Below, in pieces: positions 28,328-36,791 of a DNA stretch of 64,000 bases; the first letter of the stretch is position 1, and every line of letters begins with the position of its first letter. The notes under the pieces were generated by a model. The model was given only the letters and a program-made list of their open reading frames with translations. It did not search any database and was not told where the DNA came from. Source of the DNA: Aeromicrobium phragmitis. Lineage in GTDB: Bacteria > Actinomycetota > Actinomycetes > Propionibacteriales > Nocardioidaceae. The translations under genes and the position numbers were made by a program. The stretch spans positions 1 through 64,000 of the forward strand of contig NZ_RDBF01000005.1 in NCBI RefSeq assembly GCF_003674095.1, in the 5' to 3' direction.

Positions 28328-28651
28328 ATGATTTTCATCGTCGTGAAGTTTCCCGTCAAGCCAGAGTGGGCCGATCGCTGGATCGACCACGTCACCCCGT
28401 TCACCGAGGCGACCCGCGCAGAGCCGGGAAACCTCTGGTTCGACTGGTCGCGCAGCGTCGAGGACCCGAACCTGTTCATCCTGGTGGAAGCGTTCCGCGA
28501 CGGCGAGGCCGGCGCTGCCCACGTGCAGTCGGAGCATTTCCAGCAGGCCATGAGGGACCTTCCCCAGGCACTCGCGTCGACGCCGCAGATCATCAGCGAA
28601 CAGATCGACGCCTCCGACTGGAACCTGATGGGCGAGCTGACCGTCGAGTGA
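28328..28651 (+). CDS. Putative quinol monooxygenase (ABM domain)
   Basis: 107 aa protein with one antibiotic-biosynthesis-monooxygenase (dimeric alpha-beta barrel) domain. The pattern FIVVKFPVKPEW at the start, EPGNLWFDWSRS in the middle and NLFILVEAFRDGEAGAAHVQSEHFQ, with the conserved HxxSxHF-like segment, is that of YgiN-type proteins. They act on quinols or other small aromatics, or simply bind them. CACAAT at 28316-28321 ends six bases before the ATG, suggesting a leaderless mRNA. The stop overlaps the next gene's GTG. Confidence 0.82.
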   Translation: MIFIVVKFPVKPEWADRWIDHVTPFTEATRAEPGNLWFDWSRSVEDPNLFILVEAFRDGEAGAAHVQSEHFQQAMRDLPQALASTPQIISEQIDASDWNLMGELTVE

Positions 28652-29592
28652 CCGATCACCGTGACCGCGCGCGGGGCGTGCTGCTGGCGTCGGCCTGCGG
28701 CGACGCCCTGGGGGTGCCCTACGAGTACGGTCCGCCACTCGCCGATGACGCGGTCCCGGAGATGGTCGGACGACCCGAGTCCGACCTTCGACCCGGCGAG
28801 TACTCCGACGACACGGCGATGTCCGTCTGCATCGCGGAGGCGGCCGCCCGCCACGGCGGGCTCGACGAGGAAGCGCTGGACGACCTCGCGCGGCGCTTCC
28901 TCGAGTGGGGCCGCGTCGGCGTCAAACACGCCGGCCGACAGACGAAACTGGTCTTCGCCGCGAGCTCCGCGCCGACGGCCGACGCCATGCGGCGTGCCGC
29001 TCGAGCGGTGCTCGAGGAGAAGCCGCACGCGGCCGGTAACGGCGCCCTGATGCGTACCGCGGTCGTCGCCCTCGTGCGGCCTGACGACCGCCTCGGCACG
29101 GCGCGCTCCGCGGCGGAGGTCGCGCGCCTCACCCACCCGCACCAGGAATCGGTCGAGTCGTGCGTGCTGTGGACCGAAGCGGTCCGCCGCGCGCTCGTGG
29201 GCGGGGACATCGACCTCGTCGCGGGCCTCGACCTCCTCGAACCGACCAGCCGGAGCTCGTGGCGCGCGCGGATCGAGGCCGCGACCGGTGCCGACCCCGG
29301 CAGCTTCACGCCGAACGGCTACACCGTTGCGGCGATGCAAGCGGCCTGGGCCGCGGTCACCTCGACGCCAGGCCAGGGCGCCGTGCACCTGTCGATGTCG
29401 CTGATCGCTGCGATCCGTGCCGGAGGTGACACCGACACGATCGCCGCCATCGCCGGCGGACTGCTGGGAGCACGCTGGGGCGCCTCGGCCGTCCCGGACA
29501 TGTGGCGCAACGCGGTTCACGGTTACGGCGGGCTGGACGGCGCCGGGCTCGTCGCCCTTGCCGATCAGGTGCTGGGCTCAACCCAGGACTGA
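28648..29592 (+). CDS. ADP-ribosylglycohydrolase family protein
   Basis: 314 aa all-helical hydrolase of the DraG/ARH family, which removes ADP-ribose from proteins, nucleic acids or small molecules. Metal and substrate motifs are present: GDALGVPYE near residue 16, YSDDTAMSV near 52 (the TDDT-type motif with Ser in the first place), AGNGALMRTA near 131 and GGDTDTIAAIAGGLLGA near 258. The gene starts with GTG inside the last codons of the monooxygenase gene (GTGA). No ADP-ribosyltransferase is adjacent, so the target is unknown. Confidence 0.9.
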   Translation: MTDHRDRARGVLLASACGDALGVPYEYGPPLADDAVPEMVGRPESDLRPGEYSDDTAMSVCIAEAAARHGGLDEEALDDLARRFLEWGRVGVKHAGRQTKLVFAASSAPTADAMRRAARAVLEEKPHAAGNGALMRTAVVALVRPDDRLGTARSAAEVARLTHPHQESVESCVLWTEAVRRALVGGDIDLVAGLDLLEPTSRSSWRARIEAATGADPGSFTPNGYTVAAMQAAWAAVTSTPGQGAVHLSMSLIAAIRAGGDTDTIAAIAGGLLGARWGASAVPDMWRNAVHGYGGLDGAGLVALADQVLGSTQD

Positions 29593-29730
29593 GACGACGG
29601 CCGCGTCCCTGTGCGATGGGGTCGCCGGCGACCGCAGTCTGCGGTGGGGGCCCAGCGGCACAGCCTGACTCTGACGACACCGCAGCCGACCACATGGAAA
29701 TGAACTCTTGCCGTCCGCCTCTGGGCTAAC

Positions 29731-29744
29731 GTGATTCTGATCAC
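29731..29744. promoter_or_regulatory. Dyad GTGATTCTGATCAC before the nuclease-like gene (possible CRP-family site)
   Basis: GTGA-N6-TCAC, with symmetrical flanking C and G, is the core of a CRP/FNR-type operator. It overlaps the region just before the ribosome site of the next gene, where binding would repress. The remaining 138 bases of this gap show nothing else recognisable. Confidence 0.35.
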
Positions 29745-29757
29745 GAGAGGTGGAAGT

Positions 29758-31092
29758 ATGCATGAGGAGAGCTGGCATCAGGCCCGCCTGATCCCGACAT
29801 CCGGCATCAACGGGGCCCAGGAACAGGAGCGCCGCGCAACTTCGGCCCCGCTTGCGGTACTCAGCGTCGTACCCGAATTCTCGAAAGCACTGCTAGCGCC
29901 GCTGGGGGCCATCCGCGGAACCACCGAGACGTTCATCGAAGTTCCGTTCGAGAGTCCTGAGGGGAAGGTGTTCCCTGACGGGCTTATCCGGATCCGCCGA
30001 GGATCACGACAGTGGACGGCGCTCATCGAGGTGAAGACCGGGAAGAACGAACTCGAGGCGCAGCAGCTCGAGTCTTATCTGGATATCGCTCGGGCGGAGG
30101 GCTTCGATGCCCTCATCACGATCAGTAACGAGATTCCTCCGATTCCTGGACACCATCCCACTTCCGTCGATCGCCGCAAGCTCCGCAAAGTCGCACTTCA
30201 CCACATCCCGTGGTCGTTCGTGCTTTTTACCGCGATCATGCAAAAGGAGCACCGCGGTGTCTCCGATCCGGAGCAGGCGTGGATCCTGGGCGAGCTCATC
30301 CGCTATCTCGAACATTCAAAGTCAGGCGCGCTCGAGCTCGACGACATGGGTAAGCACTGGGTCTCGATCCGAGAGTCGGTCGCCTCTGGCACTTTCCGCG
30401 CCAATGATGCTGGAGGCGCGGAGGTGGCCTCGCGCTTCGACGCGCTACTGCGCTACGCCGGTTTGCGTCTAGGGCAGCAGCTGGGCATCGACGTGACGCC
30501 GGCGCTCACCCGCGCAGAAATCGCTGAGCCGCAAGAGCGGATGGAAGCTCTGTTGAAGCAGCTTGCGTCAGACGGCAGCCTTACCGGCGGCTTGCGGATT
30601 CCTCATGCCGTTGGTCCCCTGACGGTGTCGGCCGATCTTCGGGCTGGCCGCGTGACCTGTCAGGTGGACATCCCTGCTCCCCAGACCGGCCGCCAACTCA
30701 CCAGAGTGAACTGGGTCGTCCGCCAATTGAAGAACGCTCGCCCCGACGTCCGTATCGAGACGCTCATCGCGAGAGCCCGGGGAGAAGGGCCGACGGAGCT
30801 ACTGGAGAAGGTGCGCGAAGACCCGAAGTCGATCGCGCCCGACTCGAACCGGGAGATCAAGGGCTTCCGCGTTGCGCTCTCCGTTGCGATGGGACCTAAA
30901 CGTGGTCGAGGTCGAGGGAGCTTCATCGACTCGGTCGTCGAAACCGTCGATGAGTTCTACGGTGACGTGATTCAAAACATCAAGCCTTGGTCACCGAGCC
31001 CTCCGAAAATGCGTCCTTCTCCTGAACTCGACGGCGACACCCTATCGTCGACGGACCTTTCCTCTCAGGACCAAGCCGTAGCGCCCGCATGA
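29758..31092 (+). CDS. Orphan PD-(D/E)XK-type nuclease-like protein, function unknown
   Basis: 444 aa protein that I cannot name. Residues 57-95 fit a PD-(D/E)XK nuclease core: an acidic residue in TETFIEVPF, Asp74 in FPDGLIRIRR, and Glu91-x-Lys93 in TALIEVKTGKN, followed by the Gln-x3-Tyr helix QQLESYLDIARAEGFDALI. The rest (120-444) is a mixed alpha/beta region with no motif I recognise, including GALELDDMGKHW and QLTRVNWVVRQLKNA, and a polar, low-complexity tail. GAGAGGTGG precedes the ATG. Its base composition and codon use are visibly less GC-rich than its neighbours, which suggests transfer. It stands alone between metabolic genes. A DNA-end or stress-response role is possible but unproven. 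Confidence 0.6.
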   Translation: MHEESWHQARLIPTSGINGAQEQERRATSAPLAVLSVVPEFSKALLAPLGAIRGTTETFIEVPFESPEGKVFPDGLIRIRRGSRQWTALIEVKTGKNELEAQQLESYLDIARAEGFDALITISNEIPPIPGHHPTSVDRRKLRKVALHHIPWSFVLFTAIMQKEHRGVSDPEQAWILGELIRYLEHSKSGALELDDMGKHWVSIRESVASGTFRANDAGGAEVASRFDALLRYAGLRLGQQLGIDVTPALTRAEIAEPQERMEALLKQLASDGSLTGGLRIPHAVGPLTVSADLRAGRVTCQVDIPAPQTGRQLTRVNWVVRQLKNARPDVRIETLIARARGEGPTELLEKVREDPKSIAPDSNREIKGFRVALSVAMGPKRGRGRGSFIDSVVETVDEFYGDVIQNIKPWSPSPPKMRPSPELDGDTLSSTDLSSQDQAVAPA

Positions 31093-31157
31093 GCGCCTAG
31101 CGCTCGTCGTGGACGCCGGGGGTTTACGAAGACGTAGAACGAACGACTCCGCGCCGC

Positions 31158-32336
31158 TCAGGGGCGGAAGACGTACTTGATCGCGCCGTCCTGCTTGGCC
31201 TGAAAGGTCGCGTAAGCCTCGGGAGCTTGCTCGAGGGGGACGTGATGGGTCGCGAAGGTCTCGAGCCCGAGCGGGTCGGAGGCGTCCTCGACGAGCGGCA
31301 TGACGTCGTCGAGCCAGCGCCGCACGTTGGCCTGGCCCATGCGCACGGTGATCTGCTTGTCGAACATGGTCTGCATCGGCAGCGGATCGGAGGCACCGGC
31401 GTAGACGCCGCTCAGCGAGATGGTGCCGCCCCGGCGAACGATGTCGATGGCGCTGTAGAACGCCGCGAGGCGGTCGATACTCGCGTTCGTCATGACCGTC
31501 TGCTCGACCTTCCGCGGCAGGAACCCGACGAGCTTCTGGGCCGTCTCGGCGACCGGTGAGCCGTGCGCCTCCATCCCGACCGCATCGACGACGGCGTCGG
31601 CACCTCGGCCCTGGGTCTTCTCGCGCACGACCACGGGCACGTCCTCGCTCGACAGATCGATCGTCTCGACACCACGCGACGCGGCGCGGCCGATCCGCTC
31701 GGGCACCATGTCGATCCCGATGACGCGCACCCCCTGCTGCAGCGCGATGCGGCAGGCCATCTCCCCGATCGGGCCGAGACCGAGTACCGCGAGGGTCTCC
31801 CCCTCGCGGACGCCGGAGTAGGCCACCGCCTGGTACGCCGTCGGCACGACGTCGGAGAGGAACAGGAAACGGTCGTCCGGAGGTCCCTGGTCGACCTTGA
31901 TCGGTCCGTAGTCGCCGTGCGGCACCCGGAGGTACTCGGCCTGGCCGCCGGGAACGCCCCCGTACAAGTCCGTGTAACCGAAGAGCGCCGCACCCATGCC
32001 GCTCTCGCGGACCTGCGTCGTCTCGCACTGGGTTTGCAGGCCCTGTTCACACATGAAGCAGTGGCCGCAGGAGATCTGGAACGGAATCACGACGCGGTCA
32101 CCGAGCTCCAGGTTCGTGACGGCCGACCCCTTCTCCACGACCTCACCCATCGGCTCGTGACCGAGGACGTCGCCGGGGTGGAGAAAGGCTCCCAGGACCT
32201 CATACAGGTGCAGATCCGAGCCGCACAGACCCGACGAGGTCACCTTGATAATGATGTCGGTGTCGTGGTGAATGGTCGGATCGGGGACGTTCTCGACGCT
32301 CACGTCGCGTCGGCCTTGCCAGGTCAGAGCTCGCAT
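31158..32336 (-). CDS. Zinc-dependent alcohol dehydrogenase (formaldehyde dehydrogenase-like MDR)
   Basis: 392 aa medium-chain dehydrogenase. The catalytic zinc site is visible as SSGLCGSDLHLY (Cys38) and GHEPMGEV. The structural zinc loop is CGHCFMCEQGLQTQC, with four Cys. The cofactor motif is LGLGPIGEMACRIA near residue 185. Length and the loop AALFGYTDLYGGVPGGQAEYL place it in the glutathione-independent formaldehyde dehydrogenase-like branch often annotated simply as zinc-dependent alcohol dehydrogenase. It is followed by an unrelated forward gene on the downstream side and is separated by 58 bp from the desaturase operon upstream. Confidence 0.9.
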   Translation of the reverse strand: MRALTWQGRRDVSVENVPDPTIHHDTDIIIKVTSSGLCGSDLHLYEVLGAFLHPGDVLGHEPMGEVVEKGSAVTNLELGDRVVIPFQISCGHCFMCEQGLQTQCETTQVRESGMGAALFGYTDLYGGVPGGQAEYLRVPHGDYGPIKVDQGPPDDRFLFLSDVVPTAYQAVAYSGVREGETLAVLGLGPIGEMACRIALQQGVRVIGIDMVPERIGRAASRGVETIDLSSEDVPVVVREKTQGRGADAVVDAVGMEAHGSPVAETAQKLVGFLPRKVEQTVMTNASIDRLAAFYSAIDIVRRGGTISLSGVYAGASDPLPMQTMFDKQITVRMGQANVRRWLDDVMPLVEDASDPLGLETFATHHVPLEQAPEAYATFQAKQDGAIKYVFRP

Positions 32337-32394
32337 GAGTGGGCTGCCTCCTCAGGCTCGTTGGCGTGCCTTCGACGCTGCCACGGTTCGCCGG

Positions 32395-33975
32395 TCAACG
32401 CATCCCGAGCGCGCGTGGGAGCCGGGCCCGAAACAGCGCGGCTCGAGCCGCGTTGTTGCCGGCCGCCCCGTGCACTCCACCACCGGGATGAGCCGAACTC
32501 GATGCGAGATACAGCCCGCGGATCGCGGTGTCGGCCCGCCCGGTGCCGGCGACCGGTCGGAAGATGAGTTCCTGGTGCAGTTGTTGGGTGCCCCCGCCGA
32601 CCGCGCCACCGAAGAGATTCGCATTACGCGCCTGGAGCTCGCGCGGCCCGAGCACACGACGCGACAGCACCCGCGAACCGAAGCCCGGAGCGAGCGCCTC
32701 GATGCGGGCCTGCATACGGTCCGCGAACCGTTCGCGTTCGTCGGGGTCCCAGGTGCCGGCGAGCTGGTCCCCGACATCCCCGCGGACCTGCTGCGGCACA
32801 TGGGTATACGCCCACATCGCCTCGGTGCCCTCCGGTGAACGCGTCGGATCCGTGGTGGCCATGAGACCGGTCAACAGGAACGGGCGGTCCGGGATGAGGC
32901 CCGCGTGCACCTGCGAGAGTGCCTCGCTCATCTGCGGCAGGGAGTCGGCGATGTGCACGGTTCCGGGCGTGTGCGTCGGCGGCGATTCCCACGGAACCGG
33001 ACCGTCGAGAGCCCAGTCGACCTTGACCGTGCCGGGGTCCCACTGGAAGGTACTCATGCGGCGGCGGACGCGCGCGGGCACATCATGCTCGTCGAGCAGG
33101 CGCCCGTACAGCGCCGGTGCGCTCACGTCGGCCAGGACGACGTCGGTCTCGTATCGCTCGCCGTCCGCCGTCCGTACGCCGGTGACTCTCCCTCGGTCGA
33201 CGTCGATGTGGGTGACCTCGGCGTTGCACCGGACGGCTCCGCCGTGCGCCTCGAGCCGTCGGACCAGGGCCGCCGACAGTTCTCCCGCACCCCCTTCGGG
33301 CACCGGGAATCCCACGGTCTGTCCCAGCATCGTCATGAGCAGACCCATGACGCCGGAGCCGGGAGCCGCAAGCGGAATGTCCGAGTGGCCGGCGTTGCCC
33401 GCCAGCAGGATCGTGGGGTGCCGCCCCTGGAAACGGCCGCGCCAGAGGTCGATGGCGGGTGTGAGCAGCATCTTGACGAGATCGAGGCCGCCGGCCTTGG
33501 GCAGCTTCGCGGCGAGACCGGCGCCGTGCCGAACGGGCGGGAACGGCGACAACAACGCTCCGATCAGTTGCTCGCCGATCTCGTCCCACAGCGCACAGAG
33601 CCGCAGCCACGCCTCGCCGTCCCCGGGATGGGCCTGCTCGAACCCCGCGGCGGTCTGCTCACGATCGCGCGTCTGCAAGGCCCAGGAACCATCGGGGAAC
33701 GGGTGGCCGAGGACGGCAGGCGCGTGTCGCCAGCGCACCCCCCACCGTTCCAGATCCAGCGCGAGCAGCGCCGGAGAGGCTGCGGCGAGCGGGTAGAAGG
33801 CGCTGAATGTGTCGTGCCGGAAGCCCTCGTACACCTCGGTGTCGTGACGTACCGCTCCCCCGAAGTCGGGTTGCTGTTCGAGGACGAGCACCGACCATCC
33901 CGCATCGGCGAGCCGGTTGGCACCGACCAGACCGTTCGGTCCGGAGCCGATGACGACCGCGTCGACTCGGCTCAC
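32395..33975 (-). CDS. Phytoene desaturase-like FAD-dependent oxidoreductase
   Basis: 526 aa flavoprotein of the carotenoid desaturase/isomerase (CrtI/CrtO) superfamily. The FAD-binding motif AVVIGSGPNGLVGANRLADAG opens the protein, followed by VLEQQPDFGGAVR. The C-terminal flavin motif reads IRGLYLASSSAHPGGGVHGA, as in the family. No phytoene synthase is nearby, so a carotenoid substrate is not established; related actinobacterial proteins act on other polyenes or are uncharacterised. The start is GTG at 33975, which overlaps the stop of the SRPBCC gene and follows GAAGGGAA. Confidence 0.85.
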   Translation of the reverse strand: MSRVDAVVIGSGPNGLVGANRLADAGWSVLVLEQQPDFGGAVRHDTEVYEGFRHDTFSAFYPLAAASPALLALDLERWGVRWRHAPAVLGHPFPDGSWALQTRDREQTAAGFEQAHPGDGEAWLRLCALWDEIGEQLIGALLSPFPPVRHGAGLAAKLPKAGGLDLVKMLLTPAIDLWRGRFQGRHPTILLAGNAGHSDIPLAAPGSGVMGLLMTMLGQTVGFPVPEGGAGELSAALVRRLEAHGGAVRCNAEVTHIDVDRGRVTGVRTADGERYETDVVLADVSAPALYGRLLDEHDVPARVRRRMSTFQWDPGTVKVDWALDGPVPWESPPTHTPGTVHIADSLPQMSEALSQVHAGLIPDRPFLLTGLMATTDPTRSPEGTEAMWAYTHVPQQVRGDVGDQLAGTWDPDERERFADRMQARIEALAPGFGSRVLSRRVLGPRELQARNANLFGGAVGGGTQQLHQELIFRPVAGTGRADTAIRGLYLASSSAHPGGGVHGAAGNNAARAALFRARLPRALGMR

Positions 33976-34409
33976 CGAGCATTCCCTTCGGCGAGGAATG
34001 CCAGCCGCCGGAGGGTCTCGATGTTGCGCCACTTCAGCGGCGGGGCGGACAGCATCCCGGGCACCAACGTCGCCGGTCCGGCGACGAGGTCTTCCTCCAT
34101 CTCCACGAGGGTCTCGCCTCCCTGCGGAGTGAGCGTCAGGCGCACCTGCGCTTCGCCCGCCGGCCAGATGCGGGCCCGCATCTGCAGCTCTCGTCCGGGG
34201 ATGCATCCAGTCGAGATGGTGGCATCGTCGATGAGAAGGGGCCAGGCGCCGACCGAGTGGTGAATGCGCGACCCTTGCGCCGGCCACGTCTCTTCGACAT
34301 CGCGCATGCGGGAGGCTCCGACGACCCAGGAAGGAAACAGCCATCCGTCGGCCAGCACCGCCCAGATCTCGTCGGGCGTGGCCTTGATCGTCCGGGTGAT
34401 CGTCGTCAT
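33972..34409 (-). CDS. SRPBCC (START-like) family protein
   Basis: 145 aa lipid- or polyketide-binding fold protein. The N-terminus TITRTIKATPDEIWAVLADG is the standard first strand and helix of the family, and the C-terminal helix LKWRNIETLRRLAFLAEG follows the usual glycine-containing strand. The gene is upstream of, and translationally coupled to, the phytoene-desaturase-like gene by a four-base overlap, so the two proteins may act on the same hydrophobic ligand. Confidence 0.83.
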   Translation of the reverse strand: MTTITRTIKATPDEIWAVLADGWLFPSWVVGASRMRDVEETWPAQGSRIHHSVGAWPLLIDDATISTGCIPGRELQMRARIWPAGEAQVRLTLTPQGGETLVEMEEDLVAGPATLVPGMLSAPPLKWRNIETLRRLAFLAEGNAR

Positions 34410-34467
34410 GGGGACAGTCCACCAGAGGTTCGGCTCCCTCGCAGCCGAGCTGTGGAGCGACGCGCCG

Positions 34468-34617
34468 CTACGCGATGCCGAGGGTGCGGGCGAACGCCCC
34501 AGAGAAGTGGCGCGTGTCTCGATGGGTGATCACGTTCCCGAGGACGGCGTGGCACACGCCGCTGGCGAGGTACAGCTGCGTCAGGCCGATCGCGCGCCAG
34601 GATTCAGGGCGTCCTGG
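34468..34617 (-). pseudogene. Coding-like remnant of an unidentified membrane protein
   Basis: One reverse frame between the acyltransferase fragment and the SRPBCC gene reads as plausible protein for about 49 residues, including RPESWRAIGLTQLYLASG and FSGAFARTLGIA, and ends at a stop. It has no start codon and lies in a different frame from the acyltransferase fragment it partly overlaps. I regard it as the 3' end of a gene whose front has been lost. Confidence 0.4.
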
Positions 34618-34913
34618 GGCTGAGCACCGAGGGGGCGCAAGGCCACGACGGCCACCACCACCGCGGCGAGGACGGTCACCGCGGCCGGGACGAGCCGCGT
34701 CAGCGTCCGCCCGTAATGTCGCGCGACGCGCCCCGGCTCGTTTCGTACCGACCGGCGGAACATGCTCGCCGTCAGCAGATATCCCGAGAAGAGCAGGAAG
34801 ACGTCGACACGGCCGGAGACGCGGCCCTGGCCGACGATGTGAAACACGACGACGAGCGCGAGCGCGATGCCGCGGACTCCGTGGAGTTCACTGATGAAGT
34901 CGCTCTGCGGCAC
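34581..34913 (-). pseudogene. Truncated acyltransferase 3 (OafA-like) gene
   Basis: The reading frame matches only the first quarter of a membrane acyltransferase-3 protein: SELHGVRGIALALVVVFHI (helix 1 with the catalytic-type His), then VDVFLLFSGYLLTASMFRR and a second hydrophobic helix. It stops after about 110 residues, whereas intact members have 350 or more, and no continuation is found in any frame downstream. GTG 34913 is the likely original start; the frame is open to 34973. The 650 bp from 34410 to 35060 therefore holds only gene remnants. The window gives no sign of what deleted the rest. Confidence 0.7.
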
Positions 34914-35060
34914 CGTCTCCGCGTGCGGGCTCTGCCGTTCGCGGCCGACGGCATGGAGCCCCGTTGAACCCACTTACTCGTACTCCCGTGGCGATCGTGG
35001 TGCGGTCACGTCTGCGTCTCCCTCCGCAAACCGCGCCAGATTACCAGCGGGCGTGCAACG

Positions 35061-36695
35061 TCAGGCGAGAACGGTGTCGACGAGCTGTTGCGCCTCGGAC
35101 TGCACGCGGGCGAGGTGGTCCGGGCCGCGGAAGGACTCGGCGTAGATCTTGTAGACGTCCTCGGTTCCGGACGGCCGCGCGGCGAACCAGGCCGACTCGG
35201 TGGTGACCTTCACTCCCCCGATGGCGGCGCCGTTCCCCGGCGCCTCGGTGAGCACCCCGGTGATCTCCTCGCCGGCGAGTTCGGTCGCGGTGACATCGGA
35301 GGCACCGATCGTGCCGAGCTTGGCCTTCTGCTCACGCGACGCCGGCGCGTCGGTGCGCGCGTACGCGGGGTCGCCGTAGCGGGCCACGAGGTCGGCGTAG
35401 CGCTGACTCGGCGTGTTCCCGGTGGCCGCGAGGATCTCCGAGGCCAGCAGACACGCGATGATCCCGTCCTTGTCGGTCGTCCAGACCGTGCCGTCCTGGC
35501 GAAGGAACGAGGCTCCCGCCGACTCCTCGCCGCCGAAGCCGAACGAGCCGTCGAGGAGGCCGGGAACGAACCACTTGAACCCGACCGGAACCTCGGTGAG
35601 CGGCCGGCCGAGACCCTGCGCCACCCGGTCGATCATCGACGACGAGACGAGAGTCTTGCCGATCGCCGTCCGGTCCCCCCAGCCGGGACGAGCCCCACCG
35701 AAGAGGTAGTCGATGGCGACGGCGAGGTAGTGGTTGGGGTTCATCAGTCCCGCGTCCGGCGTGACGATGCCGTGACGGTCCGAATCCGCGTCGTTCCCGG
35801 TCGCGATGTCGAACCGGTCGCGGCGCTCGACCAGCGAGGCCATCGCCGACGGGCTCGAGCAGTCCATGCGGATCTTGCCGTCCCAGTCCAGGGTCATGAA
35901 CCGGAACGTTCCGTCGACGAGCGGATTGACGACCTCCAGATTCAGGCCGTAGACCTCACCGATCCGCTCCCAGTACGCGACGCTGGCGCCGCCGAGCGGA
36001 TCGGCTCCGATGTGCACGTGCGCGTCTGCGATGCGCTGCAGGTCGACGATCGACGGGAGGTCGTCGACGTACGTGCCGAGGAAGTCGTACGCCTCGCACG
36101 CGCCGCGAGCGTTCGTGAACGGCACCCGTCGCACGTCGCGCAGTCCGTCGGCGATCAGATCGTTGGCCCGCGCCGCGATCGTCGTCGTCGCATCCGAGCC
36201 GGCCGGGCCGCCGTGCGGCGGGTTGTACTTGAATCCCCCGTCGGCGGGCGGGTTGTGCGAGGGGGTGACCACGATCCCGTCGGCCCTTCCCCCGCCCCGG
36301 TTGGCACGCAGGATCGCATGCGAGACCGCGGGAGTGGGGGTGAAGCCGTCCTGTGCGTCGACGAGCACGGTCACGTCGTTGGCGACGAGCACCTCGAGCG
36401 CGGTCGCCCAGGCCGGTTCGGACAAGGCGTGCGTGTCGCGGCCGATGAACAGTGGTCCGTCGATCCCCTGAGAACGGCGGTAGTCGCAGATCGCCTGGGT
36501 GGTGGCCAGGATGTGGTGTTCGTTGAACGATCCGTTGAGGCTGCTCCCTCGATGCCCGCTGGTGCCGAACGCCACCTGTTGTGCGGGGTCGTCCGGGTCA
36601 GGGCGCACGGTGTAGTACGCGGTCACCAGGTGGGCGAGGTCGATGAGATCGGCGGGCTCGGCCAGCTGGCCGGCGCGCGAGTCAGCAGCGCTCAT
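35061..36695 (-). CDS. pgm: Phosphoglucomutase, alpha-D-glucose phosphate-specific
   Basis: Interconverts glucose 1-phosphate and glucose 6-phosphate, linking glycogen, trehalose and cell-wall sugar synthesis with glycolysis. 544 aa. The phosphoserine loop is [11 protein letters not shown] (Ser146). The metal loop is [10 protein letters not shown], the sugar-specificity loop GFGGEESAG, and the phosphate-binding end [18 protein letters not shown]. The ATG at 36695 has an AAAGGA site seven bases before it; the frame is open a further 17 codons upstream but without a better start. It is transcribed away from the type VII-like operon end, with 96 bp between. Confidence 0.95.
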   Translation of the reverse strand: MSAADSRAGQLAEPADLIDLAHLVTAYYTVRPDPDDPAQQVAFGTSGHRGSSLNGSFNEHHILATTQAICDYRRSQGIDGPLFIGRDTHALSEPAWATALEVLVANDVTVLVDAQDGFTPTPAVSHAILRANRGGGRADGIVVTPSHNPPADGGFKYNPPHGGPAGSDATTTIAARANDLIADGLRDVRRVPFTNARGACEAYDFLGTYVDDLPSIVDLQRIADAHVHIGADPLGGASVAYWERIGEVYGLNLEVVNPLVDGTFRFMTLDWDGKIRMDCSSPSAMASLVERRDRFDIATGNDADSDRHGIVTPDAGLMNPNHYLAVAIDYLFGGARPGWGDRTAIGKTLVSSSMIDRVAQGLGRPLTEVPVGFKWFVPGLLDGSFGFGGEESAGASFLRQDGTVWTTDKDGIIACLLASEILAATGNTPSQRYADLVARYGDPAYARTDAPASREQKAKLGTIGASDVTATELAGEEITGVLTEAPGNGAAIGGVKVTTESAWFAARPSGTEDVYKIYAESFRGPDHLARVQSEAQQLVDTVLA

Positions 36696-36791
36696 GAGTC
36701 CTTTCGGTCGGCAGCGACGCTGCGCGGTTCCAGGGGCAGAGCCCACTCTACGATCTGAGTCACGGGCACGCCGCCGCTGCGGCCCGGATGA

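Noticed and set aside
29758-31092. Prophage or integrative element around the orphan nuclease-like gene
   Set aside because: No integrase, tRNA target or direct repeats are seen on either side; only this one gene has deviating composition.
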